From DATGPD01 sp041398565 (lineage in GTDB: Bacteria > Planctomycetota > UBA1135 > UBA2386), in the NCBI GenBank assembly GCA_041398565.1, contig JAWKUN010000002.1, positions 744,001-808,000 of the forward strand: 64,000 bases of DNA, in the 5' to 3' direction. Made by a program: the position numbers and the translations under genes. Positions 17,040-26,168 of the stretch are shown here, piece by piece. A model generated the notes under the pieces. It was not told the DNA's origin. It searched no databases and saw only the letters and a program-made list of their open reading frames with translations. Every line of letters begins with the position of its first letter. Positions within the stretch are counted from its first letter, which is position 1.

Positions 17040-17945
17040 ATGGTGCGGCCGCGTCTCGCCCTCGGCATTCTCCTGATCGCCTGCGTGGCGCCCGCGCAGG
17101 AAGCGCCGAACCCGCCGCTCACCGTCGCCATCGTCGGCGCCAGCGCGAGCGCTGGTTTCTCCGACCAGTTGGTGACCGCCAACACGCCCGACGCGCGCGA
17201 GCACAACGCCACCATCAAGCTGCAGCGGGCGCTGCTGCCGCTCTTCGCCGAGGGCGAGGTGCGGGTCAAGGACTGCAGCGACGTGACGATGTTCTTGCAC
17301 GCGGAGAAGAGCGGCGAGCACCAGGTCGAGCGCGCGTTGCGCGTCGAACCGGACGTCGTCGTCGCGATCGACTTCCTGTTCTGGTTCGGCTACTCGATCC
17401 GCGGCGGCGACCGCGCAGCGCGACTGCGCCTGCAGGACAAGGGGCTGGCGGTTCTCGCGCGCATCGACCGGCCGCTGCTGGTTGGTGACTATCCGGCGAT
17501 GGCGGACATCGACCCGCGCATGCTGCACCCGCGCGCGGTTCCCGACGCCGCCACCTTGGCGGAGCTCAACGAACGCCTGCGTGCTTGGGCGGCGTCGCGC
17601 CCGCACGTGCGGGTCTTCCCGCTCGATCGCCTGCAGCGGATGCTGCGCACCGAGAAGTGCGTGGTCGAACTCGGTGCCGACCGCTTCGAGCTCGAGGCGG
17701 ACGACCTGCTGCAGACCGACCACCTGCACGTCACCAAGCTGGGAATGGCCGTACTGGTCAGCCACGTCAGCGCGGCCCTGCCCGAGCTGGCGCCGAGCCT
17801 GCCGGCCCTGCGCCCACATGCGCACACGTTGGCCGACATCGTGCGCGCGCTCGATCTGGCCGACGCGGTTCGGCTGCGCGGCACCCGTCTCGAGGCGCAG
17901 CCGGCGTCCGCGAGCAAGGAGCCGGTGGCAAGGCCCCGCCGTTGA
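17040..17945 (+). CDS. Secreted SGNH/GDSL-like hydrolase
   Basis: 301 residues with a signal peptide (MVRPRLALGILLIACVAPAQ). SGNH block I reads IVGASASAGFSD, with Ser at the nucleophile position, and the C-terminal block V reads TDHLHVTKLGM, which gives the DxxH pair. The middle VVVAIDFLFWFGYS aligns with the central strand. The family includes esterases and acyl hydrolases that act on polysaccharide or lipid substrates; the actual substrate is not visible. It is divergent from the GT2 gene, and its end faces the second rsmE with 12 bases between stops. Confidence 0.66.
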   Translation: MVRPRLALGILLIACVAPAQEAPNPPLTVAIVGASASAGFSDQLVTANTPDAREHNATIKLQRALLPLFAEGEVRVKDCSDVTMFLHAEKSGEHQVERALRVEPDVVVAIDFLFWFGYSIRGGDRAARLRLQDKGLAVLARIDRPLLVGDYPAMADIDPRMLHPRAVPDAATLAELNERLRAWAASRPHVRVFPLDRLQRMLRTEKCVVELGADRFELEADDLLQTDHLHVTKLGMAVLVSHVSAALPELAPSLPALRPHAHTLADIVRALDLADAVRLRGTRLEAQPASASKEPVARPRR

Positions 17946-17957
17946 CCAGTCCGCGGG

Positions 17958-18647
17958 TCAGGCCAGTAGGCGCGCGGCGCCGACCAGCGCCGCCGTCTCG
18001 GTGCGCAGGGTGAGGGGACCGAGGCTGCGCGGAGTGAAGCCCTCGGCGATCGCCAGCGCGACCTCCTGATCGGTGAACCCGCCCTCGGGTCCGACCACCA
18101 GCGCCGCCTCGGGGCCGCTGGCTCGATGCAGCGGCGGTGCCTGCGCCACGGCGATGTGGCGCTCGGGAGGCAGGTCCTGGCGCTGCACGAACGCGGCGAA
18201 CGAGAGCAAGGGGAGCACCGTCGGCTCGTGGGCTCGGTCGCACTGGCCGGTCGCGGAGTGCACCAGGCGCTGCCAGCGCGGGCGCCGCTCGTCGGCCGGC
18301 TGGAACGAGCTTCGCGCGCATCGCAGCGGCTGGAACAGGCGCACGCCGACTTCGGTGCCGTGCTCGAAGATCCACTCGGCGCGGCCACCCTTGGGCAGCG
18401 CGAAGGCCAGGAGCAGCGAGCAGGTCGGCTCGCGCTCGGCCTCGACGATCTGCTCGACCTCCACTTCGACCTCGCCGCGCCGCACGGCCACGACGCGTCC
18501 CGACGCTTCGCGCCCCTTGCCGTCGTACAGGCGCAAGGCGTCGCCGAGGCGCACCCGCATGACCCGGGCCAGGTGGTGGCCCACCTCCTCGGCGAGGACG
18601 ACGCGCGCCCGCGGAGTCAGCGTGTCGATGTGGTAGCGGCGTGCCAT
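17958..18647 (-). CDS. rsmE: 16S rRNA (uracil-1498-N3)-methyltransferase, RsmE family (copy 2)
   Basis: 229 residues. N-terminal PUA-like part MARRYHIDTLTPRARVVL with HHLARVMRVRLGDALRLYDG, then the knot domain: LLLAFALPKGGRAEWIFEHG, TEVGVRLFQPLRCARSS, ALVVGPEGGFTDQEV and LTLRTETAALVGAARLL. The GPEGG and LRTETA motifs match characterised RsmE better than the copy at 3560-4336, so this is the likelier true RsmE. The ATG at 18645-18647 gives a family-typical start; an open extension upstream is unlikely to be coding. Confidence 0.88.
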   Translation of the reverse strand: MARRYHIDTLTPRARVVLAEEVGHHLARVMRVRLGDALRLYDGKGREASGRVVAVRRGEVEVEVEQIVEAEREPTCSLLLAFALPKGGRAEWIFEHGTEVGVRLFQPLRCARSSFQPADERRPRWQRLVHSATGQCDRAHEPTVLPLLSFAAFVQRQDLPPERHIAVAQAPPLHRASGPEAALVVGPEGGFTDQEVALAIAEGFTPRSLGPLTLRTETAALVGAARLLA

Positions 18648-19010
18648 GGATCGCGTGGGGCCCGCATCCTTGGCGGCCCGTGCCGGCTTGGCAAGCGTCT
18701 TCGGTCCGGGCGTCGCGCCCGGCCCGTGCGGCGCCGTCCCCACGCAGGCCGCTCCGCACATCGACTCGGCCCGAGGCCAGTCGATTGACAAGCCTGGCAC
18801 CTTCCGTAGCGTATTGGCGGCCGGTCGCCGGCCGAGCCGAAGGCCCCGTAGGCTCGCGAACAAGACGACGACGGATGAGAGGTCGAGCCCGCAAGCGTGA
18901 GCAAGCCATCGGGCTCCGCCGAATTCCCCGCCGCACGTTCCCCTTGATCACGCTCGCGTTTCCTACCCAAGGGGCCGGTCGCACCTGGCCTCAACCCTTC
19001 CGGTTGCCGC
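18648..19010. other. Intergenic region between rsmE copy 2 and the pseudopilus operon
   Basis: 363 bases between divergent genes. No gene is supported. It contains a promoter-like pair for the plus-strand operon (listed separately), which would leave a 5' leader of nearly 200 bases before the FHA gene. Confidence 0.6.
18785..18812 (+). promoter_or_regulatory. Candidate sigma-70 promoter of the pseudopilus operon
   Basis: A perfect -35 box TTGACA (18785-18790), 16-base spacer, and TAGCGT (18807-18812) as a weak -10. It lies about 200 bases upstream of the first gene of the operon; no other good pair was seen in the region. Confidence 0.4.
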
Positions 19011-20945
19011 ATGACTGAATTCGTCCTGGAGGTGCTCGACGGCGAGATGAGAGGCCGCGTCATCTCCCTCGGTAGCGAGCGCCTCACGCTCGGGCGCCGT
19101 CCCAACAACGACGTGGTCCTCAAAGACGAGAAGGCGTCGGGCAACCACGCCGAGGTCGTGCGCGAGGGAGACGCGTTCGTCCTGCGCGACCTCGAGTCGC
19201 GCAACGGCACCTTCCTCGACGGGCGCAAGGTCTCCGAGGTGAGCCTGTCGCCCGGCGACGTGTTCAAGATCGGGCTCACGGGCCTGTGTTTCCGGCGCGC
19301 CAGCGAGGCGTCTGCGGTGGCCGACACCGAGGGGGCCGGCGACCTGAGCGTGCACCGCATCGATCAGGCGCGCCTGCAGGGCGTCAAGCGCGGCGGCGGC
19401 ATGCTCGGCATGGTGGCGGCGCTCGTGCTCCTGCTCGGGGCCGCGGGCTGGGTGTGGTTCCGCTACGGCGGCGACCGCGCCGCCGGCCAACCGCGCGGCC
19501 AGGCGGCGCGCGTGGTCATCCCCGGCAACCTGCTGGCGGCCGAGGCGGCGGCGGTCGACGACGAGGCGGCCTGGGACACCGGGGCGGGCGGCGTCGGTTT
19601 CGGTGTCGGCGGTCCCGGTCATCGCGGCGGCACGGCGCTGGTCGCCAGCCGCGACGCCGCCGGCGCGTCGTTCGCCGTGGCGCGCCTCAGGGAGCCCGTG
19701 CGCGTGCTCGGCGACGACCGCCTGACGCTGTCGGCGCAGGCGCGGTGCGACGGCGGCGCGTCGGTCGCGCTGCGCCTCGTGTTCGGCTCCTCGCGTGGCG
19801 ACGACCCCCTGGCGTTCGCGGCCAGCACGTCGATGCAGAGTCCCGAAGGGTGGCAGCAGGTTGCGGCGACCCTGGTCGTTCCCACCGGGCTCGATCGCGC
19901 GCGCGTCGAGGTGGTGGCGCTGTTGCCCAGCGAGTCGGCATCCGTGGCGGTCGACGAGATCGGCCTGGTGCGCGAGGGCGAACACGGCGGTGAGGCGCTC
20001 AGCGCCCGCAACGGCGTGCGCATGCTGCTCAGCGGCGCGTCGGCGGCCGTCGTGCTCGGTCAAGACGTGCTGCTCCAGGGCCTGCGGCCCCTGCCGGTGG
20101 CGGGCAGCCCGTTGGCGGCTCTGGCGGCGACCGCCGGCGCCAGCCTGGCCGAGGCCGGCGGCACCGTCGAGGGTGCCGTCGACGGCGACCGATTCACCCT
20201 GAAGGTGGCCGGGGTCGAGGGCGTGGCCTTCGAGTTCGCCGGCCCCGAGGGGTTCCTCGTGCGCGCCGGCGGCGACGCGCCGTTCACGCCGGCCGCCCCC
20301 GACTTCGCCGGCGACGTGCAGGAGTTCCTGATCGGCGGCGGCACCACCCGCCTGCTCTGGTCCGCGGCCAGCCCGGTGCGCGTGCAAGCGCGGAGCGTCG
20401 CCGCGGGCTTCCAGGTCCAGGTCCCGGCGCCCGGCGACTTCACCTTGCAGGTCGGCTTCGAGGACGAGCGGCGCGAGGCGCGCGAGCGCGTGCGCGTGGC
20501 CCGCGTCGAGGCCCAGGCCGGGCGCTACGCGAGCGCGCTGCCGCAGCTGCAAGAGGTGGCGAGCCGCTACCCGCACGACGACGCGGTGCTCGGAGAAGCG
20601 CAGCAGCTGCGGGCCGAGATCACCGCCGAGCTGTCCGGCAAGCTCGACAAGCTGGCGCAGGACCTCGACACCGCCAAGTTCTTCTCGGCTCGCTCGGGCC
20701 TGGTGCGGGTCCTGGCCGACCTCGATGGCCTGGTACGCGACTACGGCGAGGGCAATCTCGGACGACCCGAGCTGGTGCAGCGGGTGCGCACGGAGGCGGG
20801 TGCCATGATCGCCGACCTCGACCGGCAACAGATGGAACAGCGCGCCGCGGGTCTGCAGCGCCTGGCCGACGCCATGCAGCAGACCGGCAACGGTGAGCTG
20901 GCGACGGTCATCGAGAACTACCTCAGGGATCAGAAGGGCAAGTAG
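19011..20945 (+). CDS. FHA-domain membrane protein with jelly-roll domain, start of pseudopilus operon
   Basis: 644 residues. N-terminal FHA domain (about 1-95) with LTLGRRPNNDVVL, the phosphothreonine-binding NHAEV and SRNGTFLDG. A single transmembrane helix follows (about residues 126-146), so the FHA domain is cytoplasmic and the rest outside. Residues about 170-325 look like a carbohydrate-binding jelly roll (QSPEGWQQVAATLVVPTG, then VAVDEIGLV). The C-terminal 130 residues are helical and repeat-like (YASALPQLQEVASRYPHD). The gene lies 2 bases upstream of the pilM-pilN fusion gene. It could sense a phosphorylated pilus-base protein; that is inference. Confidence 0.75.
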   Translation: MTEFVLEVLDGEMRGRVISLGSERLTLGRRPNNDVVLKDEKASGNHAEVVREGDAFVLRDLESRNGTFLDGRKVSEVSLSPGDVFKIGLTGLCFRRASEASAVADTEGAGDLSVHRIDQARLQGVKRGGGMLGMVAALVLLLGAAGWVWFRYGGDRAAGQPRGQAARVVIPGNLLAAEAAAVDDEAAWDTGAGGVGFGVGGPGHRGGTALVASRDAAGASFAVARLREPVRVLGDDRLTLSAQARCDGGASVALRLVFGSSRGDDPLAFAASTSMQSPEGWQQVAATLVVPTGLDRARVEVVALLPSESASVAVDEIGLVREGEHGGEALSARNGVRMLLSGASAAVVLGQDVLLQGLRPLPVAGSPLAALAATAGASLAEAGGTVEGAVDGDRFTLKVAGVEGVAFEFAGPEGFLVRAGGDAPFTPAAPDFAGDVQEFLIGGGTTRLLWSAASPVRVQARSVAAGFQVQVPAPGDFTLQVGFEDERREARERVRVARVEAQAGRYASALPQLQEVASRYPHDDAVLGEAQQLRAEITAELSGKLDKLAQDLDTAKFFSARSGLVRVLADLDGLVRDYGEGNLGRPELVQRVRTEAGAMIADLDRQQMEQRAAGLQRLADAMQQTGNGELATVIENYLRDQKGK

Positions 20946-20947
20946 CC

Positions 20948-22609
20948 ATGGCCAGCCGAGCAGTCGCGATCGACGTCGGGAGCCACACCGTCAAGGTGTT
21001 GGCGGTGAAGGCCGGCAAGCGTGGTCTGACCGTGACCGCGTTCGCCAGCGTGCCACGCGAAGAGGCAGAGAGCGAACTCCGCCGGCTGGGGATCTCGCTC
21101 AAGGGCGTGGTCGCCGGCGTCGGTGGGCGCGACATGATCCTGCGCTACACGCAGGTTCCGCCCTCGCCCGACTGGCAGCTCAAGAACCTGATGGACCTCG
21201 AGCTGCAGGACCTGCAGGGTCAGTCGGGCGGCGACTTGTCGGCCGACTACAACCTCCTGCCCGCGCGCGAGGACGACGACAGCGGCATGGACACCGTGCT
21301 GATGGCGCTCGTGCGCAACGAGGCGCTGGAGCGCACGAGCGACCTGGTGCAGGGCGCGGGCGGCAGCATCGACGCACACGTGCCCACCTGCATCGCCCTC
21401 TACAACGCCTTCCTCAAGTGTGGGCCGGCGGTCGAAGAGGACGAGGTCACGGCCGTCGTCGGCATCGGGCGCGACACCATGGACATCGCCCTGCTGCGCG
21501 GCACCGACCTGTTGTTCGCGCGCAACCTCGGCACCGGCGGCAAGGTGCTCGACGACGCCATCGCCGGCGCCTTCAACGTGAGCGCTGGCAAGGCCGAGAA
21601 GCTCAAGGTCGAGCTGCTCGACCTCGATCCGATGAGCCGCGGACGCTTCGCCTCGAGCCAGGCCGAGAAGGTCACCATGGCGGCGGGTGGCGCTTCGAGT
21701 GCGATCGTCTCCGGCATCCAGTCTTCGCTGGCGTTCTGCCAGTCGCAGACCAAGATCGCCGGCCTGCGGCTCGATCGGGTGTTCCTGTGCGGCGGCAGCG
21801 CCAACGCGCGGGGGATGAAGAGCATGCTGCGGGAGTCGCTGCGCTGCCCGGTCGAGGTGTTCGACCCGTTCGAGCGCTGCGACCTCGGCGAGCTGTCGCC
21901 GCAGGCGGCGGAGGAACTGTCGCAGATGCGTGCCGAGGCGGTGCCGGCCCTGGGCCTCGCCGCCGCCCGGCTCGACCCGGCGCTCTACAACCTCGAGATC
22001 CTGCCCGAGCGGGTGAAGCGCAAGCAGCGCTTCCTGCAGCGGACGCTGTTCGACATCGCCGCTGCCGCGGTGGCGGCGGGCCTCTTGGCGGTGCTGTTCC
22101 TCCAGGGCAAGGACCGGCTCGAGGCGGCCACCAAGATCGAGAGCACCGTGCGCTCGCAGGCGGGCCGCATCCGCTCGGTCCACGAGGCCGCCTCGACCCT
22201 CCAGGCCGAGAACGAGGAGAAGCGCACGTTGGTCGAGGCGATGGCCCAGCGCACGCTGCCGCTCGACGGTGGCCTGCGCGTCTTGCGCGCGCTGGCCGAC
22301 ACCATGAAGCCCGAGTTCTGGCTCGAATCGATCGAGCTGAAGCTCAACACCGAACGCGGCGCCGGCGGCGCGCGCAGCGCACCCCGGCAGGTGTTCGTGG
22401 TGAAGGGCAAGGGCAAGCCGATCGGTGGCATCGACCTGGGCGAGCAGTACCGGGCGTTCCTCGACGAGTTCACCAAGCATCCGCTGATCAAGCCCAAGGA
22501 CGCGGCGGCGCAGAACGTCGTTCCGGCGCGTCGCGACCTCGACCTGGGCGTCACCGAGTTCACGCTCACCGTCGATCTACTGGCGGAACCCGAGGCGAAG
22601 GAGAACTGA
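20948..22609 (+). CDS. pilM: PilM-PilN fusion protein (type IV pilus / T2SS inner-membrane platform)
   Basis: 553 residues, against about 350 for PilM and 200 for PilN. Residues 1 to about 355 form the actin-like PilM domain: AIDVGSHTVKVLAV (phosphate 1), VVGIGRDTMDIALLRG (phosphate 2), FARNLGTGGKVLDDAI and FLCGGSANARGMKSML. A transmembrane helix follows (about 366-388, FDIAAAAVAAGLLAVLFL). The rest looks like PilN: coiled-coil EAATKIESTVRSQ, then a ferredoxin-like part beginning LRALADTMKPEFWLESIEL. In most bacteria the two are separate genes and PilN's N-terminal tail binds PilM; here they are one chain. The role corresponds to GspL in type II secretion. Confidence 0.87.
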   Translation: MASRAVAIDVGSHTVKVLAVKAGKRGLTVTAFASVPREEAESELRRLGISLKGVVAGVGGRDMILRYTQVPPSPDWQLKNLMDLELQDLQGQSGGDLSADYNLLPAREDDDSGMDTVLMALVRNEALERTSDLVQGAGGSIDAHVPTCIALYNAFLKCGPAVEEDEVTAVVGIGRDTMDIALLRGTDLLFARNLGTGGKVLDDAIAGAFNVSAGKAEKLKVELLDLDPMSRGRFASSQAEKVTMAAGGASSAIVSGIQSSLAFCQSQTKIAGLRLDRVFLCGGSANARGMKSMLRESLRCPVEVFDPFERCDLGELSPQAAEELSQMRAEAVPALGLAAARLDPALYNLEILPERVKRKQRFLQRTLFDIAAAAVAAGLLAVLFLQGKDRLEAATKIESTVRSQAGRIRSVHEAASTLQAENEEKRTLVEAMAQRTLPLDGGLRVLRALADTMKPEFWLESIELKLNTERGAGGARSAPRQVFVVKGKGKPIGGIDLGEQYRAFLDEFTKHPLIKPKDAAAQNVVPARRDLDLGVTEFTLTVDLLAEPEAKEN

Positions 22610-22614
22610 CCACC

Positions 22615-23433
22615 GTGGACGTGCACGAGATCTGGCAAGAGAACAAGCGGTGGATCGTCGGCGTCCTCATCGGCGTCGTCCTCTTCTTCATCGCCAAGAC
22701 CGTCCTCGCGTCGATGCACGACAGCGCCCGTGTCGAACGGCAGGCGCGCGGGGAGGCCAACAAGGTGAACTCGGAGCCGATGTTCGACGCCAACGCCCTC
22801 GCTGCGCTGCGCGAGGAGTCCGAGGCTCTGTCGGCGGCGGAGAAGGCGCTGCTCGGCGCTGCCGAGTTCGCGCCTCGCCCCGACTTCGACCTCAAGGGCA
22901 AGGGGTCCTTCCACCTGCACTTCGATCAGGTGAGCCGGCAGGCGCGGACGCGCGTGCTCGTCGGCGCCGAGCGAGCCGGTGTCGACCTCGGCGCCAAGGA
23001 CCTGCAGTGGCCGACCCCGACGACACAGGACGAGACGCAGAGCGTGTTGGTCGCGCTCGACCTGTTGGACGACGCCATGGCGCGTGCCTTCGCCGCCAGC
23101 CAGGAAGTGCGCGCTGCCGATCCCGACGCCGTGGGGCTCGTCGCCGTCGACGAACTGCGGATCGAGGGCGAGCGCAAGGTGACACGCGGCCGCCGGCGTT
23201 CGAGCGACGCCAGCGACCGCATCAAGGAGTACCGCGTGACGTTCAAGCTGCGCGCCGACGCGCCGACGGTGATCAAGATCCTCGAGAGCTTCAAGAGCGG
23301 CGGCCGGCCGATCAACCTGGCCAACGTGCCGCCGTTCAAGATCGTCCGCGACGGCAAACGTCCCAACGAGCCGTTGACCGTGAGCGGTTCGCTCGTGGCG
23401 ATGCGGATCGAGCCCCGCCAGGAGGGCGCCTGA
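22615..23433 (+). CDS. PilO/GspM-like pilus platform protein
   Basis: 272 residues from the GTG at 22615, with AAGGAG at 22598-22603 as a ribosome binding site inside the end of the previous gene. A short cytoplasmic start (VDVHEIWQENKRW), one transmembrane helix (IVGVLIGVVLFFIAKTVL), a linker and a predicted alpha/beta periplasmic domain (KEYRVTFKLRADAPTVIKIL, FKSGGRPINL). Size, topology and position right after PilM-PilN suggest the PilO or GspM partner; sequence similarity alone is weak. The next gene starts 2 bases after its stop. Confidence 0.62.
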   Translation: MDVHEIWQENKRWIVGVLIGVVLFFIAKTVLASMHDSARVERQARGEANKVNSEPMFDANALAALREESEALSAAEKALLGAAEFAPRPDFDLKGKGSFHLHFDQVSRQARTRVLVGAERAGVDLGAKDLQWPTPTTQDETQSVLVALDLLDDAMARAFAASQEVRAADPDAVGLVAVDELRIEGERKVTRGRRRSSDASDRIKEYRVTFKLRADAPTVIKILESFKSGGRPINLANVPPFKIVRDGKRPNEPLTVSGSLVAMRIEPRQEGA

Positions 23434-23435
23434 GC

Positions 23436-26159
23436 ATGGCTCTGCGCCGCGAGCAAGGGCTGCTGATCGCCGTCGTTCTCATCGGAGCGTGGATCTGGTG
23501 GCGGCAAGACAGCGCGCCGGCCAAGATCACGCTGCGGCCGCAGGTCCAGGAATACGCGGGGCAGCCGCCGCCGCCGCTGGCGCTGGTCGACGCGTCGCGT
23601 GCGGACGCCGGGGCCGGGCGTGACCTGTTCCAGGAGCCGTCCGAGTCGTCGCCGCTGCCGCCGTGCACCCTCGACGAACCGCCGGCAACCGCTCTGCCCG
23701 TGGTGTGGCTGCCGCTGACGCCGGGGCAGCACGCGCTGGCCTACCACCAGCTGCGTGGTGCCGGTGAGGTGCAGGAGGTCGTGGACTTCGCCGAAGCGGG
23801 CGACGCGCCGCCGGCGCCGGGCAACGGTGGCGCCAACGGTGGCGCCAACGGTGGCGCCAACGGTGGCGCCAACGGTGGCGAAGGTTCCGCCGCGACCCCG
23901 CCGCCGGCGCAGGGGAGCGGCCGCGAGGAGTGGGCCAAGACCTACGACCGCATCGAGTCGACGCGCGGCGACGTCTGGTGGGGCGAGATCCTCGACCAGA
24001 ACAAGATCCTGCTCGTGCGCGGTGCGCCCTCGAGCAAGGTGACCATGCGCTGGATCTCGCCGGACACCGGGCGGGTGGTGCGCGAGTTGCTGGAAGTCGA
24101 GGCCACGGACATCAAGGCCGTCTACTTGGCGCAGACGCTGCGCAACGAGGCGGCCCTGCGCGCGCTCGACGTGACCAACGAGGTCGCCAACCTGCCGGTG
24201 CGCGCCGAGGTGATCGAGTGGCTGCTGCAGCAGGCGACGCGCGAGGGTTGGGCCTACGACAAGGCGCTCGAGCTGGCGCGCGGCTACGCCGACGTGGCCA
24301 CCGACAAGATCGAGGGCCTGCGCGTGGTGGCGCGGGTGCTGCGCGCCGCCGGCCGGCTCGGCGACGAGTGGCAGCTGTACCAGAGCCTGCCCGACGGGGT
24401 GGCGGACTCCTCGTTCCGCTGGGCAGGGCAGGGGCGCATCGAGGCTCTGCTCGGCCTCGACGCGGTCGCCGAGAAGCACCTTCGTCAAGCGACGGCGCGC
24501 GGCAACGACCCCTGGGCCGCCGTGGCGCTCGCCGACTTCCTGCTGGCGCGCGGGCGCACCGCCGAAGCGGTGCCGGTGGCCCGGCAGGCCTACGAGGGGC
24601 GCGCGCGCATGCGCCACCAGGACGACCAGGTCCAACTGCGACGGACGCTCATCGGTGTCTATCTGGCGGCGGGCCTGCTCGACGCCGCTCGCGACGTCGC
24701 CGGCGGTCTGCCTACGGCCAGTACGGCTCTGCGCGGTGCCGTCGCCTACGCCGCCGGTGACGTCGACTTCGCCGCCGGCCAGTTCCGGACCGCGCTCGAG
24801 AACAACGACATGCCGGGCCTGGCGGCGCTGGGCAGCGCAGCCTGCGCGGTGCGCCAGGGCAAGTGGCGCGAGGCCAAGGCGCAGTTCGAGGCCCTGGCCG
24901 ACCGCGATCCGCAGCTCCGCGCGCGCGCGCTCGGCGGGGTGGGCCTCGTGCTCGAGCGGACGGGCAACTTCGACACCGCGGCGGCGACGCTCGCCGACGC
25001 GCTGGCGGTCGACCCCACCGACGCGTACCTGGCCTACCTGCGCGGGCGCAGCCTGCGCCTGGCGGGCGATCTCGACGGCGCGGCCGAGCAGCTCACCCAG
25101 GCTCTGCGGCGTCGCGACGATCTGGTGGAGGCCACCGCCGAGATGGCCGAGACCGAGCTGCGCATCGCCGAGCGCGACGCCGGCCGCGCCGCCGAGAGTC
25201 TGGTGCAGGCGATGCGCTACGCCGACCGCTGCGTCGCCCTCGAGCAGAAGTTCGCCGGCAAGGCGAACGGGCGGTTTCTCGAGCTGCAAGGTTTCGTGCA
25301 CTGGCGCGCCGGCGATCTGCGGGTGGCGCGGGCGGCCTTCGATGCGGCGCGCGAGGCGGGCAGCGTGTACGGGCAGGTGGGGCTTGCCCTCATCGACTAC
25401 GCCCAGGGGCGCACCGAGAGCGCCCGCGACCAGCTGGCCGACCTCGACAAGCGGCCGCTCGGCGACCCGTTCCGCGAGTTCGGCAAGGCGACCCTGGCGC
25501 GGATCAACGACCACGCCGAGAAGGTCGAGATCCGCGACGACTTCGAGCGCAGCGAGCTCGGCGGGCGTTGGGACGTGTCGTTCACCGCGGGCAAGGCGGC
25601 GCTGCGGCCGATGCTCGAAGGTGGACGCCTGGTGCTGCGCGGCAAGGTCGACAACCAGGAGACCGCCGCGCGCCGGATCATCGAGAGCGGCGCGGGCGAC
25701 TTCGTGGCGGCGGAGGTCGTGCTCGAGCGCGGCCCGCGCGACGACGCTTCCTTCGCCGGCCTGCGCCTGTTCGTGGGCCGTGACGCGCGCAACGTCGAGC
25801 TGCAGGCGCGTCTCGGCTTCGCGGCTCTGGCCGACGGGGTCGGGCCGGCCGTGCAGATCTGGGACGGATCGCCCGACCGTGCTGCCACCGACGAGGATCG
25901 GGCCAAGTTCGAGTGGCGGGCGCTCGACGTCGGCCCCGGCGGGCCGCACCGGCTGACCTTCGAGTTCGTGCCGGACGGTGAGGCATTCTTGCTGCGAGCG
26001 ACCTGGAACGACCGCGTCGTCGCTGAAGAGAAGCTGACGCGTGTGCGCAAGAACGCGCGCCAACCCATGCAGATCGACCTCGTGGTCGAGGGCAAGCGCG
26101 GCCAGGTGGACGTGAGCTTCGACAGATTCCGACTTCGACAGCGCCTGCCGCTGCGCTAG
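23436..26159 (+). CDS. Membrane-anchored TPR protein with C-terminal concanavalin-like domain
   Basis: 907 residues. An N-terminal transmembrane helix (LLIAVVLIGAWIWW), a Pro-rich region, a Gly/Asn tandem repeat (about residues 130-149), then a long array of tetratricopeptide-like repeats (about 230-690; for example YAAGDVDFAAGQFRTALENN and DAYLAYLRGRSLRLAGDLDG). The last 200 residues begin RDDFERSELGGRWDV and have the pattern of LamG/DUF1080-like jelly rolls (FEWRALDVGPGGPHRLTFEF). PilF/PilP roles are possible: TPR proteins assist pilus or secretin assembly. It lies 2 bases after the PilO-like gene and 9 bases before the first pseudopilin. Confidence 0.7.
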   Translation: MALRREQGLLIAVVLIGAWIWWRQDSAPAKITLRPQVQEYAGQPPPPLALVDASRADAGAGRDLFQEPSESSPLPPCTLDEPPATALPVVWLPLTPGQHALAYHQLRGAGEVQEVVDFAEAGDAPPAPGNGGANGGANGGANGGANGGEGSAATPPPAQGSGREEWAKTYDRIESTRGDVWWGEILDQNKILLVRGAPSSKVTMRWISPDTGRVVRELLEVEATDIKAVYLAQTLRNEAALRALDVTNEVANLPVRAEVIEWLLQQATREGWAYDKALELARGYADVATDKIEGLRVVARVLRAAGRLGDEWQLYQSLPDGVADSSFRWAGQGRIEALLGLDAVAEKHLRQATARGNDPWAAVALADFLLARGRTAEAVPVARQAYEGRARMRHQDDQVQLRRTLIGVYLAAGLLDAARDVAGGLPTASTALRGAVAYAAGDVDFAAGQFRTALENNDMPGLAALGSAACAVRQGKWREAKAQFEALADRDPQLRARALGGVGLVLERTGNFDTAAATLADALAVDPTDAYLAYLRGRSLRLAGDLDGAAEQLTQALRRRDDLVEATAEMAETELRIAERDAGRAAESLVQAMRYADRCVALEQKFAGKANGRFLELQGFVHWRAGDLRVARAAFDAAREAGSVYGQVGLALIDYAQGRTESARDQLADLDKRPLGDPFREFGKATLARINDHAEKVEIRDDFERSELGGRWDVSFTAGKAALRPMLEGGRLVLRGKVDNQETAARRIIESGAGDFVAAEVVLERGPRDDASFAGLRLFVGRDARNVELQARLGFAALADGVGPAVQIWDGSPDRAATDEDRAKFEWRALDVGPGGPHRLTFEFVPDGEAFLLRATWNDRVVAEEKLTRVRKNARQPMQIDLVVEGKRGQVDVSFDRFRLRQRLPLR
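23823..23880 (+). repeat. 12-base in-frame tandem repeat in the TPR gene
   Basis: AACGGTGGCGCC repeated four times plus a partial fifth copy, encoding Asn-Gly-Gly-Ala units. It is a flexible linker and a likely site of length variation by slippage. Confidence 0.9.
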
Positions 26160-26168
26160 GAGCCCCTT

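Noticed and set aside
23823..23880. Regular repeats as a possible CRISPR array
   Set aside because: The repeats are directly adjacent without spacers and encode an in-frame linker; no cas gene is near.
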